A stretch of 64,000 nucleotides of DNA, from the NCBI GenBank assembly GCA_030148985.1, contig JASBSJ010000039.1:1-64000 (forward strand). The letters run 5' to 3'. The position numbers were made by a program, and so were the translations under genes. Below, in pieces: positions 53,989-62,048 of the stretch. Every line of letters begins with the position of its first letter. Position 1 is the stretch's first letter. The notes beneath the pieces were generated by a model. It did no database searches, was not told the origin of the DNA, and saw only the letters and a program-made list of their open reading frames with translations. The stretch comes from Sphingopyxis sp. (GTDB lineage Bacteria; Pseudomonadota; Alphaproteobacteria; Sphingomonadales; Sphingomonadaceae).

Positions 53989-54780
53989 ATGTCGACATTT
54001 CGCGATAATCTGTTGGCCGGAAAGACCGCCTTCGTTGCGGGCGGGACGAGCGGTATCAACCTGGGCATCGCCAAGCGCTTCGCCGAACTGGGCGCGAAGG
54101 TCGCGGTGGCGGGGCGCGATCCCGACAAGGCGGCGCGCGCGGCGGCCGAGATCGGCGAAGGCGCGCTGGGCCTGTCGGGCGATGTGCGCGACTATGCGGC
54201 GATCCGCGGCGTGATGGAGCGCGTCGCGGGCGAGCTGGGGCCGATGGACATCGTCATATCGGGCGCGGCGGGCAATTTTCTGGCGCCCGTGCTCGGCATG
54301 TCGGCGAACGCCTTTCGTACGGTGGTCGACATCGACCTCAACGGCACCTTCAACGTCTTTCGCGGCTGCCACGATTTGCTGGTGCGGCCCGGCGCGTCGC
54401 TGATCGCGATCACCGCGGGTCAGGCCGTCAACGCCTCGGCCTTGCAGGCGCACGCCTGTGCGGCAAAGGCGGGGATCAACCAGCTGATCCGTGTGCTCGC
54501 GCTCGAATGGGGGCCGGAGGTACGCGTGAACGGCATCTCGCCGGGACCGATCGCCGATACCGAAGGCATGAAGCGCCTCGCGCCCGACGCCGAAACGCGG
54601 CAGGCGCATTACGACCGCATCGCGATGAAACGCTGGGGCCGGATCGAGGAGGTCGCCGAATCGGCGGTGTTCCTCTGCTCGCCCGCGGCGGGCTATATCA
54701 CCGGGACGATCCTCGATTGCGATGGTGGCAGCCAGATCGGAGACGCCTCGCGCGGCGACCTGGCGAAAGGGATGGCCTGA
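53989..54780 (+). CDS. 2,4-dienoyl-CoA reductase-like SDR (DECR2 type)
   Basis: A 263-residue short-chain dehydrogenase. The cofactor motif is AGGTSGINLGIA; the family's Tyr of YxxxK is replaced (ALQAHACAAKAGINQLIRVL; Lys kept). Together with LALEWGPEVRVNGISPGPIA and DTEGMKRLAP, this is the pattern of peroxisomal 2,4-dienoyl-CoA reductase (DECR2). It would reduce 2,4-dienoyl-CoA in unsaturated fatty acid breakdown with NADPH (inference by family). The start MSTFRDNLLAG follows GATAGGGGTC, after the inverted-repeat element. It is followed by a terminator. Confidence 0.85.
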   Translation: MSTFRDNLLAGKTAFVAGGTSGINLGIAKRFAELGAKVAVAGRDPDKAARAAAEIGEGALGLSGDVRDYAAIRGVMERVAGELGPMDIVISGAAGNFLAPVLGMSANAFRTVVDIDLNGTFNVFRGCHDLLVRPGASLIAITAGQAVNASALQAHACAAKAGINQLIRVLALEWGPEVRVNGISPGPIADTEGMKRLAPDAETRQAHYDRIAMKRWGRIEEVAESAVFLCSPAAGYITGTILDCDGGSQIGDASRGDLAKGMA

Positions 54781-54784
54781 ATCA

Positions 54785-54819
54785 AAAACGCCGCCAACCC
54801 GGCGGGTCGGCGGCGTTTT
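54785..54819 (+). terminator. Rho-independent terminator
   Basis: AAAACGCCGCC (54785-54795) pairs with GGCGGCGTTTT (54809-54819), with CCC/GGG pairing inside. It lies four bases after the reductase stop and directly before the tRNA-Val. Confidence 0.88.
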
Positions 54820-54822
54820 GAA

Positions 54823-54897
54823 TGGTGGGCGTGGCAAGGATTGAACTTGCGACCCCTGCGATGTCAACACAGTGCTCTACCACTGAGCTACACGCCC
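54823..54897 (-). tRNA. tRNA-Val (anticodon GAC)
   Basis: A 75-nt tRNA. Acceptor GGGCGTG pairs with CACGCCC; the anticodon stem CTGTG/CGCAG closes TTGACAT, giving anticodon GAC. T-arm GCAAG-TTCAATC-CTTGC. CCA is encoded. Confidence 0.97.
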
Positions 54898-54967
54898 ATC
54901 CCTTGGGGTGACGCGCCCCCTAAAGGCCTTGGAGCGGCTTGGCAAGCCCTTCGGTGGATCGCTGCGT

Positions 54968-55345
54968 TTATTGTAGATGCGACTGGTCGGCGCGCCCGAA
55001 CAGCATGTCGACCTCGCGCACCAGATCCTTGAGATGGAAGGGTTTGGAGAGCAGCTTGGCCTGCGGCACATTTTCCTCGGCGCGCAGCGAAACCGCCGCG
55101 AATCCGGTAATGAACATCACCTGCGTTTGCGGCGCTGCCTTCGCTGTGTGCTGGGCGAGCTCGATGCCGTCCATTTCGGGCATCACGATGTCGGAGAGCA
55201 GCAGGTCGAAGGTGCCCGAATCGATATAGGGAACCGCCGCCGTGCCGCGATCGACCGCGGTGACGTGATAGCCCGCGCTTGTAAGCGCACGCGCGAGATA
55301 TTCGCGCATCACGTCGTCGTCTTCGGCCAGCAAGATGCGAATCAT
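54968..55345 (-). CDS. cpdR: Response regulator CpdR
   Basis: A 125-residue stand-alone receiver domain. Phospho-acceptor D52 (LLSDIVMPEMDG), conserved T80 and K101 (LLSKPF), and DD (9-11) of the acidic pocket are all present. The N-terminus MIRILLAEDDDVMREYLARA matches alphaproteobacterial CpdR, which controls ClpXP substrate delivery in the cell cycle and is itself controlled by CckA-ChpT phosphorelay. The C-terminus ends SHLQ and is not the AlaAla end seen in Caulobacter, so turnover may differ (inference). The start is 55345; the extension to 55417 is unrelated. The N-formylglutamate amidohydrolase gene is divergent. Confidence 0.9.
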   Translation of the reverse strand: MIRILLAEDDDVMREYLARALTSAGYHVTAVDRGTAAVPYIDSGTFDLLLSDIVMPEMDGIELAQHTAKAAPQTQVMFITGFAAVSLRAEENVPQAKLLSKPFHLKDLVREVDMLFGRADQSHLQ

Positions 55346-55486
55346 CGTAAAAATCGGTTCCCTGGTCCTTGGGCATCGCCGGTTCCGCGCGGCGACGCTC
55401 CCTTTGCAATACCGCATAGCGGCAGAGATTTAACAAATTGGCGTGGTCCGCTGGATTCCTCCGGCTTTTTTTGCCACCCATCCCCC

Positions 55487-56362
55487 ATGACGTCGCGCAT
55501 CATCTCCCCTGCGGCCATCGCCGTCAACCGCCAGGCGATGCCGGGCCCGGTCATTGTTTCGGTGCCGCACGCCGGACGCATCTATCCGGCCGAGATATTG
55601 GAGGCTGCGCGCGTCGATCGCGCGGCGCTGGAGCGGCTGGAGGACAGCTGGTGCGACCACATCGCCGCGGGTGCGGGTGACGCGGGCGCGACCATCGTCG
55701 CTGCGCTTTGGGCGCGCGCGGTCGCCGACTGCAATCGCGGTGAAGGACAGATGGCGCCCGGCGAGGTCGAACCGACGCTGCGCGCCCAATTCGCAGCGCC
55801 GGGGCGCAAGGAGCGGGCGGGGCTTGGGGTCGTGCCTACGCGGCTTGCCGATTGCGGCCCCTTGTGGAAGCAACCGATCAATAGCGCCGCGCTGGAGTGG
55901 CGACTGGACCGGCTGCACCGGCCCTATCATGCGGCTTTGGCAGCCGAAATTGCGACGGTGCGCGCGCGGTTCGGCTTCGCGATCCTGATCGACCTCCACT
56001 CGATGCCGGCGATTCCGCCCGGACAACCGGGGCATGGCGCGCGAATCGTCATTGGCGATCGGTTCGGCGCGACCGCGAACGAAGCGCTCGTCGAAATGGT
56101 GATGGAATCGGCTGCGGCGCTGCGGGAAAAGGTGCTGCGCAACCAACCCTATGCCGGCGGGCATATCGTCCGCACCCATGGGCGGCCCGCCCACGGCGTT
56201 CATGCGATCCAGATCGAGATCGACCGCAGTCTCTATCTGACGGCCGAGCGGCTGCCCGATGCAGCGCGTGTCGCTCGCCTTTCGCGCTGGTTTGCCGATT
56301 TGGTGCGGGAGGCCGGACAATGGCGCCCCGACGCCGAATCCCTGCCGGAGGCTGCCGAATAA
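55487..56362 (+). CDS. N-formylglutamate amidohydrolase
   Basis: A 291-residue zinc-type hydrolase. VIVSVPHAGRIYP, LEDSWCDHIAAGAGDAGATI, INSAALEWRLDRLHRPYHAA, LIDLHSMPAIPPGQPGHGAR and GGHIVRTHGRPAHGVHAIQI are the family motifs. It hydrolyses N-formylglutamate or related amides; histidine degradation (hutG) is possible, but no hut genes are near. It is divergently arranged with cpdR, with 141 bp between. Confidence 0.92.
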   Translation: MTSRIISPAAIAVNRQAMPGPVIVSVPHAGRIYPAEILEAARVDRAALERLEDSWCDHIAAGAGDAGATIVAALWARAVADCNRGEGQMAPGEVEPTLRAQFAAPGRKERAGLGVVPTRLADCGPLWKQPINSAALEWRLDRLHRPYHAALAAEIATVRARFGFAILIDLHSMPAIPPGQPGHGARIVIGDRFGATANEALVEMVMESAAALREKVLRNQPYAGGHIVRTHGRPAHGVHAIQIEIDRSLYLTAERLPDAARVARLSRWFADLVREAGQWRPDAESLPEAAE

Positions 56363-56392
56363 AAAACCACCTCGTACCGAAGTACGAGGTGG
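56361..56392 (-). terminator. UUCG-capped rho-independent terminator
   Basis: On the minus strand CCACCTCGTAC pairs perfectly with GTACGAGGTGG over a UUCG tetraloop, followed by TTTTTT (56366-56361). There is no matching T-run on the plus strand, so it terminates minus-strand transcription. Confidence 0.92.
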
Positions 56393-56474
56393 CCAGGGTC
56401 CAGGGAGGACGCGCCCGCATCGTTTCCGAGGAGGGCACTCACCGCGATGGAAAGGGGGAAAACCATGGCGGCGT
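56361..56474 (-). ncRNA. Candidate trans-acting small RNA
   Basis: About 114 nt on the minus strand, from a likely A start at 56474 to the U-run at 56361-56366. The 5' part has GGUUUUCCCCCUUUCC; then GUGCCC...GGGCGC form a stem closing a loop that contains UCCUCGGAAACGAUGC (an anti-Shine-Dalgarno-like UCCUC), followed by a second CCUCC in the single-stranded linker before the terminator. The end is a strong terminator. A small in-frame ORF (ATG at 56493, [20 protein letters not shown]) also overlaps; a dual-function RNA cannot be excluded. No homology search was run. Confidence 0.6.
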
Positions 56475-56480
56475 AGGATA

Positions 56481-56509
56481 AATCTAGGGACATGTTCGCC
56501 GACTTACAA
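56481..56509 (-). promoter_or_regulatory. Sigma-70-type promoter of the candidate sRNA
   Basis: The minus strand has TTGTAA (complement of 56504-56509) and TAGATT (complement of 56481-56486), separated by exactly 17 bp. The predicted start is near 56474. Each box has about four consensus bases, so it is a moderate match. Confidence 0.5.
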
Positions 56510-56545
56510 GAAGCGACGGTGCAAAATCTGAAATATGCAGGAAAT

Positions 56546-56622
56546 TGGTCGGGGAGAGAGGATTCGAACCTCCGGCCCCTGCCTCCCGAAGACAGTGCTC
56601 TACCAGGCTGAGCTACTCCCCG
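56546..56622 (-). tRNA. tRNA-Pro (anticodon CGG)
   Basis: A 77-nt tRNA. Acceptor CGGGGAG pairs with CTCCCCG, encoded CCA. Anticodon stem CTGTC/GGCAG closes TTCGGGA, giving anticodon CGG. T-arm GGAGG-TTCGAAT-CCTCT. Confidence 0.97.
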
Positions 56623-56729
56623 ACCGATCTGCGCGTCGGCCGTGGCCGCCGCGAAGGCAGGGCGGTCCTCTAGACGCGCAATCTGCGAACTTCAAGCGCC
56701 AATCGGCACAGTCAAGTCGATTGCCCAAA

Positions 56730-57161
56730 CTACAGCATTTGGGCAGTTCGAAAGCTGAAATGACCATCGGCGACGAAAATCAGATGATCGGCAAGATCGA
56801 TACCGATTGTCCTCAGAAAAAGCGCGGCGTCGTGCGTTGCGGCAATGTCGGCATCGCTCGGCCAGGCGATGCCCGAGGGGTGGTTGTGCGCCATGACGAC
56901 GGTCGCGGTGCTGCTGACCAGCAGCCTGCGCCAGCATCGCGGCGGGATGATACAGCGGCGCGGCGTTTCGCTGTCGATGCTTTCGAAACGGACCAGTCGT
57001 TCAAATGCGTCAAAGGCGGCAAGGAGCAGGCTTTCGCGATCATCGTCGAACCGGGGGCGCAGCAATTGCGCCGCGACCGCGCCTTCGGCGTCGCACGGCA
57101 CGAAGCCCGGACGCATCGCGGCGGCATGGGCTTTGCCGACGGGTTCGAAGATCGTCATCAT
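56730..57161 (-). CDS. Short RadC/JAB-domain protein
   Basis: A 143-residue protein with the JAMM metal motif HNHPSG followed by D (AHNHPSGIAWPSDADIAATH). GIDLADHLIFVADGHFSFRT is the usual C-terminal part of RadC. It lacks the N-terminal helix-hairpin-helix of full RadC (about 220 residues). The start at 57161 (or 57158) keeps the gene clear of thyA; a longer frame to 57314 is unrelated in sequence. The biological role of RadC is unclear. Confidence 0.75.
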   Translation of the reverse strand: MMTIFEPVGKAHAAAMRPGFVPCDAEGAVAAQLLRPRFDDDRESLLLAAFDAFERLVRFESIDSETPRRCIIPPRCWRRLLVSSTATVVMAHNHPSGIAWPSDADIAATHDAALFLRTIGIDLADHLIFVADGHFSFRTAQML

Positions 57162-57300
57162 CGGCGCATGGCGCAGGCGCCCGCCGGACCCAACTGCCGA
57201 CTGCGCCGCATCGGACGGATCGGCGGGGCGGTTCCGGCGAATCCCTTGTCGCCGCGCGGCGCGAGGCCTAGCAATGATGGGGAAAGAAAGGGAGCGCGCC

Positions 57301-58236
57301 TTGGCTGATTCCATCCATTATGAATTGCAATATCTTGACCTGATGCGCCGCGTCTGGGTCGAAGGCGACGAGCGCGTCGATCGCACCGGAGTCGGGACGC
57401 GGTCGCTGTTCGGCGAAACGATGCGATTCTCGTTGAAGGACGATGCCATTCCGCTGCTGACGACGAAGCGCGTCTATTGGAAGACCGCGCTGCGCGAATT
57501 GCTGTGGTTCCTGACCGGCGACACCAATATCCGCTCGCTCGTCGCGCAGGGGGTGAAGATCTGGACCGACTGGCCGCTCGACAAATATCGCCGCGCGACG
57601 GGCGACGACATCAGCGCCGCGGATTTCGAGGCGCGCATCGTCGCCGACGCGGGCTTTGCCGCGGCGTGGGGCGACCTTGGCCCCGTCTACGGCCATCAGT
57701 GGGTGAACTGGCCGCGCTACGAGCCGGCGGGCGAGGGGCTATTTCGCCGCGCCGAACGCGGGCACAACCAGATTGCGGCGCTGATCGACTCGCTCAGGAC
57801 CAATCCGGGGTCGCGGCGGCACATTTTCACCGGCTGGAATGTCGCCGATCTGGACCGGATGGCGCTGCCGCCGTGCCACATGACCTATCAATTCCATGTT
57901 CGCAGCGATGGCGGGCTGTCGTGCCTGTTGTTCCAGCGGTCGTGCGACCTGGGCCTGGGCTTTGCGTTCAATATTTTCGAGGCGGCGCTGCTGACGCGGA
58001 TGATCGCCGATCAGTGCGACCTTCATGCGCATGAGGTCGTGTGGACCGGCGGCGACGTGCATCTTTATCTCAATCATGCCGAGCTGGTGGAACAGCAATT
58101 GGCGCGGGTGCCGGACGGGAAGCCGCGGCTCAGCATCCTGCGCCGCCCGGACAGCATTTTCGATTATCGGTTCGAGGATTTTGCGGTCGAGGATTATGCC
58201 CCGCAAGCGCCGATTTCCGCGCCTATCGCAGTCTGA
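57301..58236 (+). CDS. thyA: Thymidylate synthase
   Basis: A 311-residue enzyme that methylates dUMP to dTMP with methylenetetrahydrofolate. RVDRTGVGTRSLFGETMRFS, the catalytic Cys in ALPPCHMTYQFHV (residue 192), FQRSCDLGLGFAFN, and DVHLYLNHAELVEQQL are standard. No ATG lies close to the conserved ADSIHYELQYLDLMR; TTG 57301 has AGGGAG six bases upstream, and ATG 57277 is an alternative. The enzyme carries a longer insertion after TDWPLDKYRRATGDDISAAD than E. coli ThyA. Confidence 0.96.
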   Translation: MADSIHYELQYLDLMRRVWVEGDERVDRTGVGTRSLFGETMRFSLKDDAIPLLTTKRVYWKTALRELLWFLTGDTNIRSLVAQGVKIWTDWPLDKYRRATGDDISAADFEARIVADAGFAAAWGDLGPVYGHQWVNWPRYEPAGEGLFRRAERGHNQIAALIDSLRTNPGSRRHIFTGWNVADLDRMALPPCHMTYQFHVRSDGGLSCLLFQRSCDLGLGFAFNIFEAALLTRMIADQCDLHAHEVVWTGGDVHLYLNHAELVEQQLARVPDGKPRLSILRRPDSIFDYRFEDFAVEDYAPQAPISAPIAV

Positions 58237-58328
58237 CGGCCGCCGTTGCATTCGTATGGCGACCGTAATAATATGTCGTCAACGTGAAATATAACTAGGC
58301 GCCGATTCGCGCCCGAAGGGAAGAAGAT

Positions 58329-59624
58329 ATGCCTGAACCGGACAGCCGCCCGGCGAGCAACCTGCCGCCGCTGTCGCTTCATATCCCCGAGCCGCGCTAT
58401 CGCCCCGGCGACACGCCCGACTTCGGCGACATTGAGGTTCCCGCGGTCGATGCGACCCCGCGTCCCGGCGAAGCGACCAAGCCCGATGCGATGCGCGAGC
58501 TATGCTATGGCCTTGTCCGCGTCCTCGACTTCGACGGACAGGCGAAGGGGCCGTGGAATCCCAATCTGGCGCCCGAACGGCTGCGCACCATGCTGCGTTA
58601 CATGATGCTGACGCGCGCGTTCGACGACCGCATGTTCCGCGCGCAGCGGCAGGGCAAGACCAGCTTTTACATGAAATGCACGGGCGAGGAGGCGACCTCG
58701 ATCGCCTCGACGATGGCGATCGATCGCGCCGACATGTGCTTCCCCAGCTATCGCCAGCAGGGCATTTTGATCGCGCGCGACTATCCGCTGATCCAGATGA
58801 TGAACCAGATCTATTCGAACCGCGGTGATCACCTGATGGGCCGCCAGCTGCCGATCATGTATTCGGCGCCCGAACATGGTTTTTTCAGCGTCTCGGGCAA
58901 TCTCGCGACCCAATATCCGCAGGCGGTGGGCTGGGCGATGGCGTCGGCGTCGAAGGGCGACAGCCGCATCGCGACCGTGTGGTGCGGCGAGGGCTCGTCG
59001 GCCGAGGGCGACTTTCACTCGGCGCTGACCTTTGCGACTGTGTACAACGCGCCGGTTATCTTCAACGTCGTCAATAACCAGTGGGCGATTTCGAGCTTTT
59101 CGGGCTTTGCCGGGGGCGAGCGCACGACCTTTGCGGCGCGCGCCGTGGGTTACGGCATTGCCGGGCTGCGCATCGACGGCAATGATCCGCTCGCGGTTTA
59201 TGCCGCGACGCAATGGGCTGCCGATCGCGCGCGGACGAACAACGGCCCGACACTGATCGAGCATTTCACCTATCGCAGCGAAGGCCACAGCACCTCGGAC
59301 GATCCGAGCGCGTACCGTCCCGCGGGCGAGGCGACCGCCTGGCCGTTCGGTGACCCGATCGCGCGGCTACGCGAGCATCTTGAGCTGCTCGGCGAATGGG
59401 ATGCCGAGCGCCACGAAGCGCAGGCGAAAGAACTCGACGAGCTGGTCAAGACGACGCAGAAACAGTCGGAAAAGCTCGGCATTCTTGGCCACGGGATGCA
59501 CCAGCCGTTCGAAACGATGTTCGAGGATGTGTTTGAAGAGATGCCCTGGCACCTCAAGGAACAATGCGCGCAGATGCTCGCCGAACAAGAGGCCAAGTTC
59601 GGCCCCGACTGGAAGCCCGAATAA
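58329..59624 (+). CDS. bkdA1: Branched-chain 2-oxoacid dehydrogenase E1 alpha
   Basis: A 431-residue TPP enzyme subunit. The TPP motif is GEGSSAEGDFHSALTF (220 onwards) and ends NN (249-250). The N-terminal extension of about 80 residues (LSLHIPEPRYRPGDTPDFGD) and the C-terminal EEMPWHLKEQCAQMLAEQEA are specific to the bacterial BCKDH E1 alpha, unlike PdhA. With the next two genes it oxidises 2-oxoisovalerate, 2-oxoisocaproate and related acids from branched-chain amino acids. It heads the operon, and its TAA shares a base with the next ATG. Confidence 0.95.
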   Translation: MPEPDSRPASNLPPLSLHIPEPRYRPGDTPDFGDIEVPAVDATPRPGEATKPDAMRELCYGLVRVLDFDGQAKGPWNPNLAPERLRTMLRYMMLTRAFDDRMFRAQRQGKTSFYMKCTGEEATSIASTMAIDRADMCFPSYRQQGILIARDYPLIQMMNQIYSNRGDHLMGRQLPIMYSAPEHGFFSVSGNLATQYPQAVGWAMASASKGDSRIATVWCGEGSSAEGDFHSALTFATVYNAPVIFNVVNNQWAISSFSGFAGGERTTFAARAVGYGIAGLRIDGNDPLAVYAATQWAADRARTNNGPTLIEHFTYRSEGHSTSDDPSAYRPAGEATAWPFGDPIARLREHLELLGEWDAERHEAQAKELDELVKTTQKQSEKLGILGHGMHQPFETMFEDVFEEMPWHLKEQCAQMLAEQEAKFGPDWKPE

Positions 59625-60649
59625 TGGCGGAAGACACCAAAACGATGAACATGATCGAGGCGATCAACAGCGCCATGGACGTCATGCTCGAACGCGATCC
59701 GGCGACCGTCGTGATGGGCGAGGATGTCGGCTATTTCGGCGGCGTGTTCCGCGCGACCGCGGGCCTCCAGAAAAAGCATGGCAAGACGCGCGTGTTCGAC
59801 ACGCCGATCAACGAATGCGGCATCATCGGTGTCGCGGTCGGCATGGGCGCCTATGGCCTGCGTCCCGTCCCCGAAATTCAGTTCGCGGACTATATCTATC
59901 CGGGTCTCGACCAGCTTGTGAGCGAAGCGGCGCGGCTGCGTTACCGTTCGGCGAACGATTTTATCTGTCCGATGACGGTGCGCACGCCATTCGGGGGCGG
60001 GATTTTCGGCGGCCAGACGCACAGCCAGTCGCCCGAAAGCATCATGACGCATATTTGCGGCGTCAAGACGGTGATCCCGTCAAACCCCTATGACGCCAAA
60101 GGCCTGCTGATCGCGGCGATCGAGGATAACGACCCCGTCGTTTTCCTCGAACCCAAGCGCATCTATAATGGCCCGTTTAGCGGCTATTACGACCGCCCGG
60201 TCGAGCCCTGGTCCAAACATGCAGCAAGCGCGGTGCCCGAGGGCTATTACCGCATCGACCTCGGCAAGGCGGCGACGGTGCGCGACGGCGAGGCGCTGAC
60301 GATCCTTGCCTATGGCACGATGGTGCATGTCACCAAGACGATCGTCGAGGAAATGGGCATCGACGCCGAAATCCTCGACCTGCGCACCTTGTTGCCGCTC
60401 GACATCGAGGCGATCGAGGCGTCGGTGAAAAAGACCGGCCGCTGCCTGATCATCCACGAAGCTACGCGCACCTCGGGCTTTGGCGCCGAACTGGCGGCGC
60501 TGGTGCAAGAACGCTGCTTCTATCACCTCGAAGCGCCGGTCGAGCGCGTCACCGGTTTCGACACACCTTATCCGCATAGCCTCGAATGGGCCTATTTCCC
60601 CGGCCCGGTGCGCATCGCGACCGCGCTCACCAAAATCCTGAAGGACTGA
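59624..60649 (+). CDS. bkdA2: Branched-chain 2-oxoacid dehydrogenase E1 beta
   Basis: A 341-residue subunit. MIEAINSAMDVMLERDPATV, VMGEDVGYFGGVFRATAGLQ, FDTPINECGIIGVAVGMGAY and EIQFADYIYPGLDQLVSEAA match BCKDH E1 beta. Unlike PdhB here it has no lipoyl domain. TAATG coupling links it to E1 alpha, and E2 follows after four bases. The C-terminal EWAYFPGPVRIATALTKILK is typical. Confidence 0.96.
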   Translation: MAEDTKTMNMIEAINSAMDVMLERDPATVVMGEDVGYFGGVFRATAGLQKKHGKTRVFDTPINECGIIGVAVGMGAYGLRPVPEIQFADYIYPGLDQLVSEAARLRYRSANDFICPMTVRTPFGGGIFGGQTHSQSPESIMTHICGVKTVIPSNPYDAKGLLIAAIEDNDPVVFLEPKRIYNGPFSGYYDRPVEPWSKHAASAVPEGYYRIDLGKAATVRDGEALTILAYGTMVHVTKTIVEEMGIDAEILDLRTLLPLDIEAIEASVKKTGRCLIIHEATRTSGFGAELAALVQERCFYHLEAPVERVTGFDTPYPHSLEWAYFPGPVRIATALTKILKD

Positions 60650-60653
60650 CGCC

Positions 60654-61958
60654 ATGGCCCGCTATTCATTCCGCCTGCCCGACATTGGCGAAGGCATCGC
60701 CGAAGCCGAGATCGTCGCCTGGCACGTCAAAGTGGGCGAGCGCGTCGAGGAAGATGCGCAGCTTGCCGACATGATGACCGACAAGGCGACCGTCGAAATG
60801 GAATCGCCGGTGTCGGGGGTCGTCGTTGAACTGGCGGGCGAGGTTGGCGACCTAATCCCGATCGGATCGACGTTGGCGGTGATCGAGACCGATGCGGATG
60901 GGGACGGCACGGTCGATGCGCCGCCTGCCGATACGCCGGTCGAGGAAGAGATCGTCTCGGAGACGCCGGGCGCCGAGGAAGCATCTGTCGCGGAGGTGGC
61001 GCCACCCCCCGAACCCGTTCGTGCTGAGCTTGTCGAAGCACCGTCCTTGCCTTCGAAGAACAGCCCTTCGACAAGCTCAGGGCAAACGGCGCATGGGAAG
61101 TCGGTTCTGGCATCGCCCGCCGTCCGCGCTCGCGCCAAGGATCTCGGTGTCGATCTCAGCCAGGTGCAATCCGGCGGCGACCGCATCCGCCACGCCGACC
61201 TCGATGCCTTCCTGCGTTACAGCGCGGGGCAGGGCTATCACGCCCCCGGTGCGAGCCGCGCGCGCGCCGACGAACCGATCAAGGTCATCGGGATGCGCCG
61301 CAAGATTGCCGAGAATATGGCGGCGTCGAAGCGCGCGATTCCGCACTTCACCTATGTCGAGGAAATGGACGTCACCGCGCTGGAAGACATGCGCGCGGAC
61401 CTTAACGCCAACCGCGGCGGGCGGCCGAAGCTGACGATGATGCCCTTCCTGATCGTCGCGATCTGCCGCAAGATCCCGCAATTTCCGAGGATCAACGCGC
61501 GCTATGACGACGAGGGTGGCGTGGTGACGCGTTATGGCGCGGTGCATCTGGGCATGGCGACGCAGACCGACGCCGGGTTAATGGTTCCGGTGATCCGCGA
61601 CGCGCAGGACATGAATGTCTGGCAGCTCGCAAGCGAGATCACGCGCCTTGCCGAAGCCGCGCGCACCGGGAAGGCGAAGGTCGAGGAGCTGACCGGCGGC
61701 ACGTTGACCGTCACGTCGCTTGGGCCGCTTGGCGGCATTGCAACGACGCCGGTGATCAACCGGCCCGAGGTGGCGATCATCGGGCCGAACAAGATCGTCG
61801 AGCGCCCGGTGTTCGACGGTGACGACATACGGCGGGCGAAGCTGATGAACCTGTCGATCAGCTGCGACCACCGGGTGGTCGATGGCTGGGATGCCGCGAG
61901 CTATGTTCAGGCATTGAAGAAGCTGATCGAAACGCCGGTATTGTTGTTCGCGGATTGA
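60654..61958 (+). CDS. bkdB: Branched-chain 2-oxoacid dehydrogenase E2
   Basis: A 434-residue acyltransferase. Residues 1-78 form one lipoyl domain (lipoyl Lys K44 in MMTDKATVEME). A variable Pro/Glu linker (79-150) precedes a peripheral E1/E3-binding domain (about 152-190, ASPAVRARAKDLGVDL) and a catalytic domain with the CoA-acyltransferase motif DHRVVDG near the end. Residues 121-146 of the linker (PVRAELVEAP...SSGQTAH) are encoded by an in-frame family F repeat. No dihydrolipoyl dehydrogenase gene follows; E3 must be elsewhere. Confidence 0.95.
   Translation: MARYSFRLPDIGEGIAEAEIVAWHVKVGERVEEDAQLADMMTDKATVEMESPVSGVVVELAGEVGDLIPIGSTLAVIETDADGDGTVDAPPADTPVEEEIVSETPGAEEASVAEVAPPPEPVRAELVEAPSLPSKNSPSTSSGQTAHGKSVLASPAVRARAKDLGVDLSQVQSGGDRIRHADLDAFLRYSAGQGYHAPGASRARADEPIKVIGMRRKIAENMAASKRAIPHFTYVEEMDVTALEDMRADLNANRGGRPKLTMMPFLIVAICRKIPQFPRINARYDDEGGVVTRYGAVHLGMATQTDAGLMVPVIRDAQDMNVWQLASEITRLAEAARTGKAKVEELTGGTLTVTSLGPLGGIATTPVINRPEVAIIGPNKIVERPVFDGDDIRRAKLMNLSISCDHRVVDGWDAASYVQALKKLIETPVLLFAD
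61015..61089. repeat. Family F palindrome inside bkdB
   Basis: Left arm CCGTTCGTGCTGAGCTTGTC (61015-61041) and right arm GCCCTTCGACAAGCTCAGGG (61063-61089) match as reverse complements at 22 of 27 positions. Intergenic repeats of this type (GTTCGTGCTGAGCTTGTCGA) are common in sphingomonad genomes, from memory. Here it lies in frame in bkdB with no stop. Confidence 0.85.
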
Positions 61959-61966
61959 TTTGAACC

Positions 61967-62043
61967 CGACGCCCCCGCGAAGGCGGGGGCCGCTGGCCAC
62001 CTTGCGCAAGGCCGATGGCGGCCCCGCCTTCGCGGGGGCGACG
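61967..62043. repeat. Palindromic repeat, family A
   Basis: Arms CGACGCCCCCGCGAAGGCGG and CCGCCTTCGCGGGGGCGACG surround a central CACCTTGCGCAAGG. It lies nine bases past the bkdB stop and six bases from the stop of the convergent surface-protein gene. Confidence 0.9.
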
Positions 62044-62048
62044 ATTTG

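Noticed and set aside
44557-56622. Genomic island inserted at a tRNA gene
   Set aside because: Four tRNA genes were checked. None has an integrase next to it, and I saw no duplicated tRNA 3' end as an attachment site. Flanking genes look like core genes.
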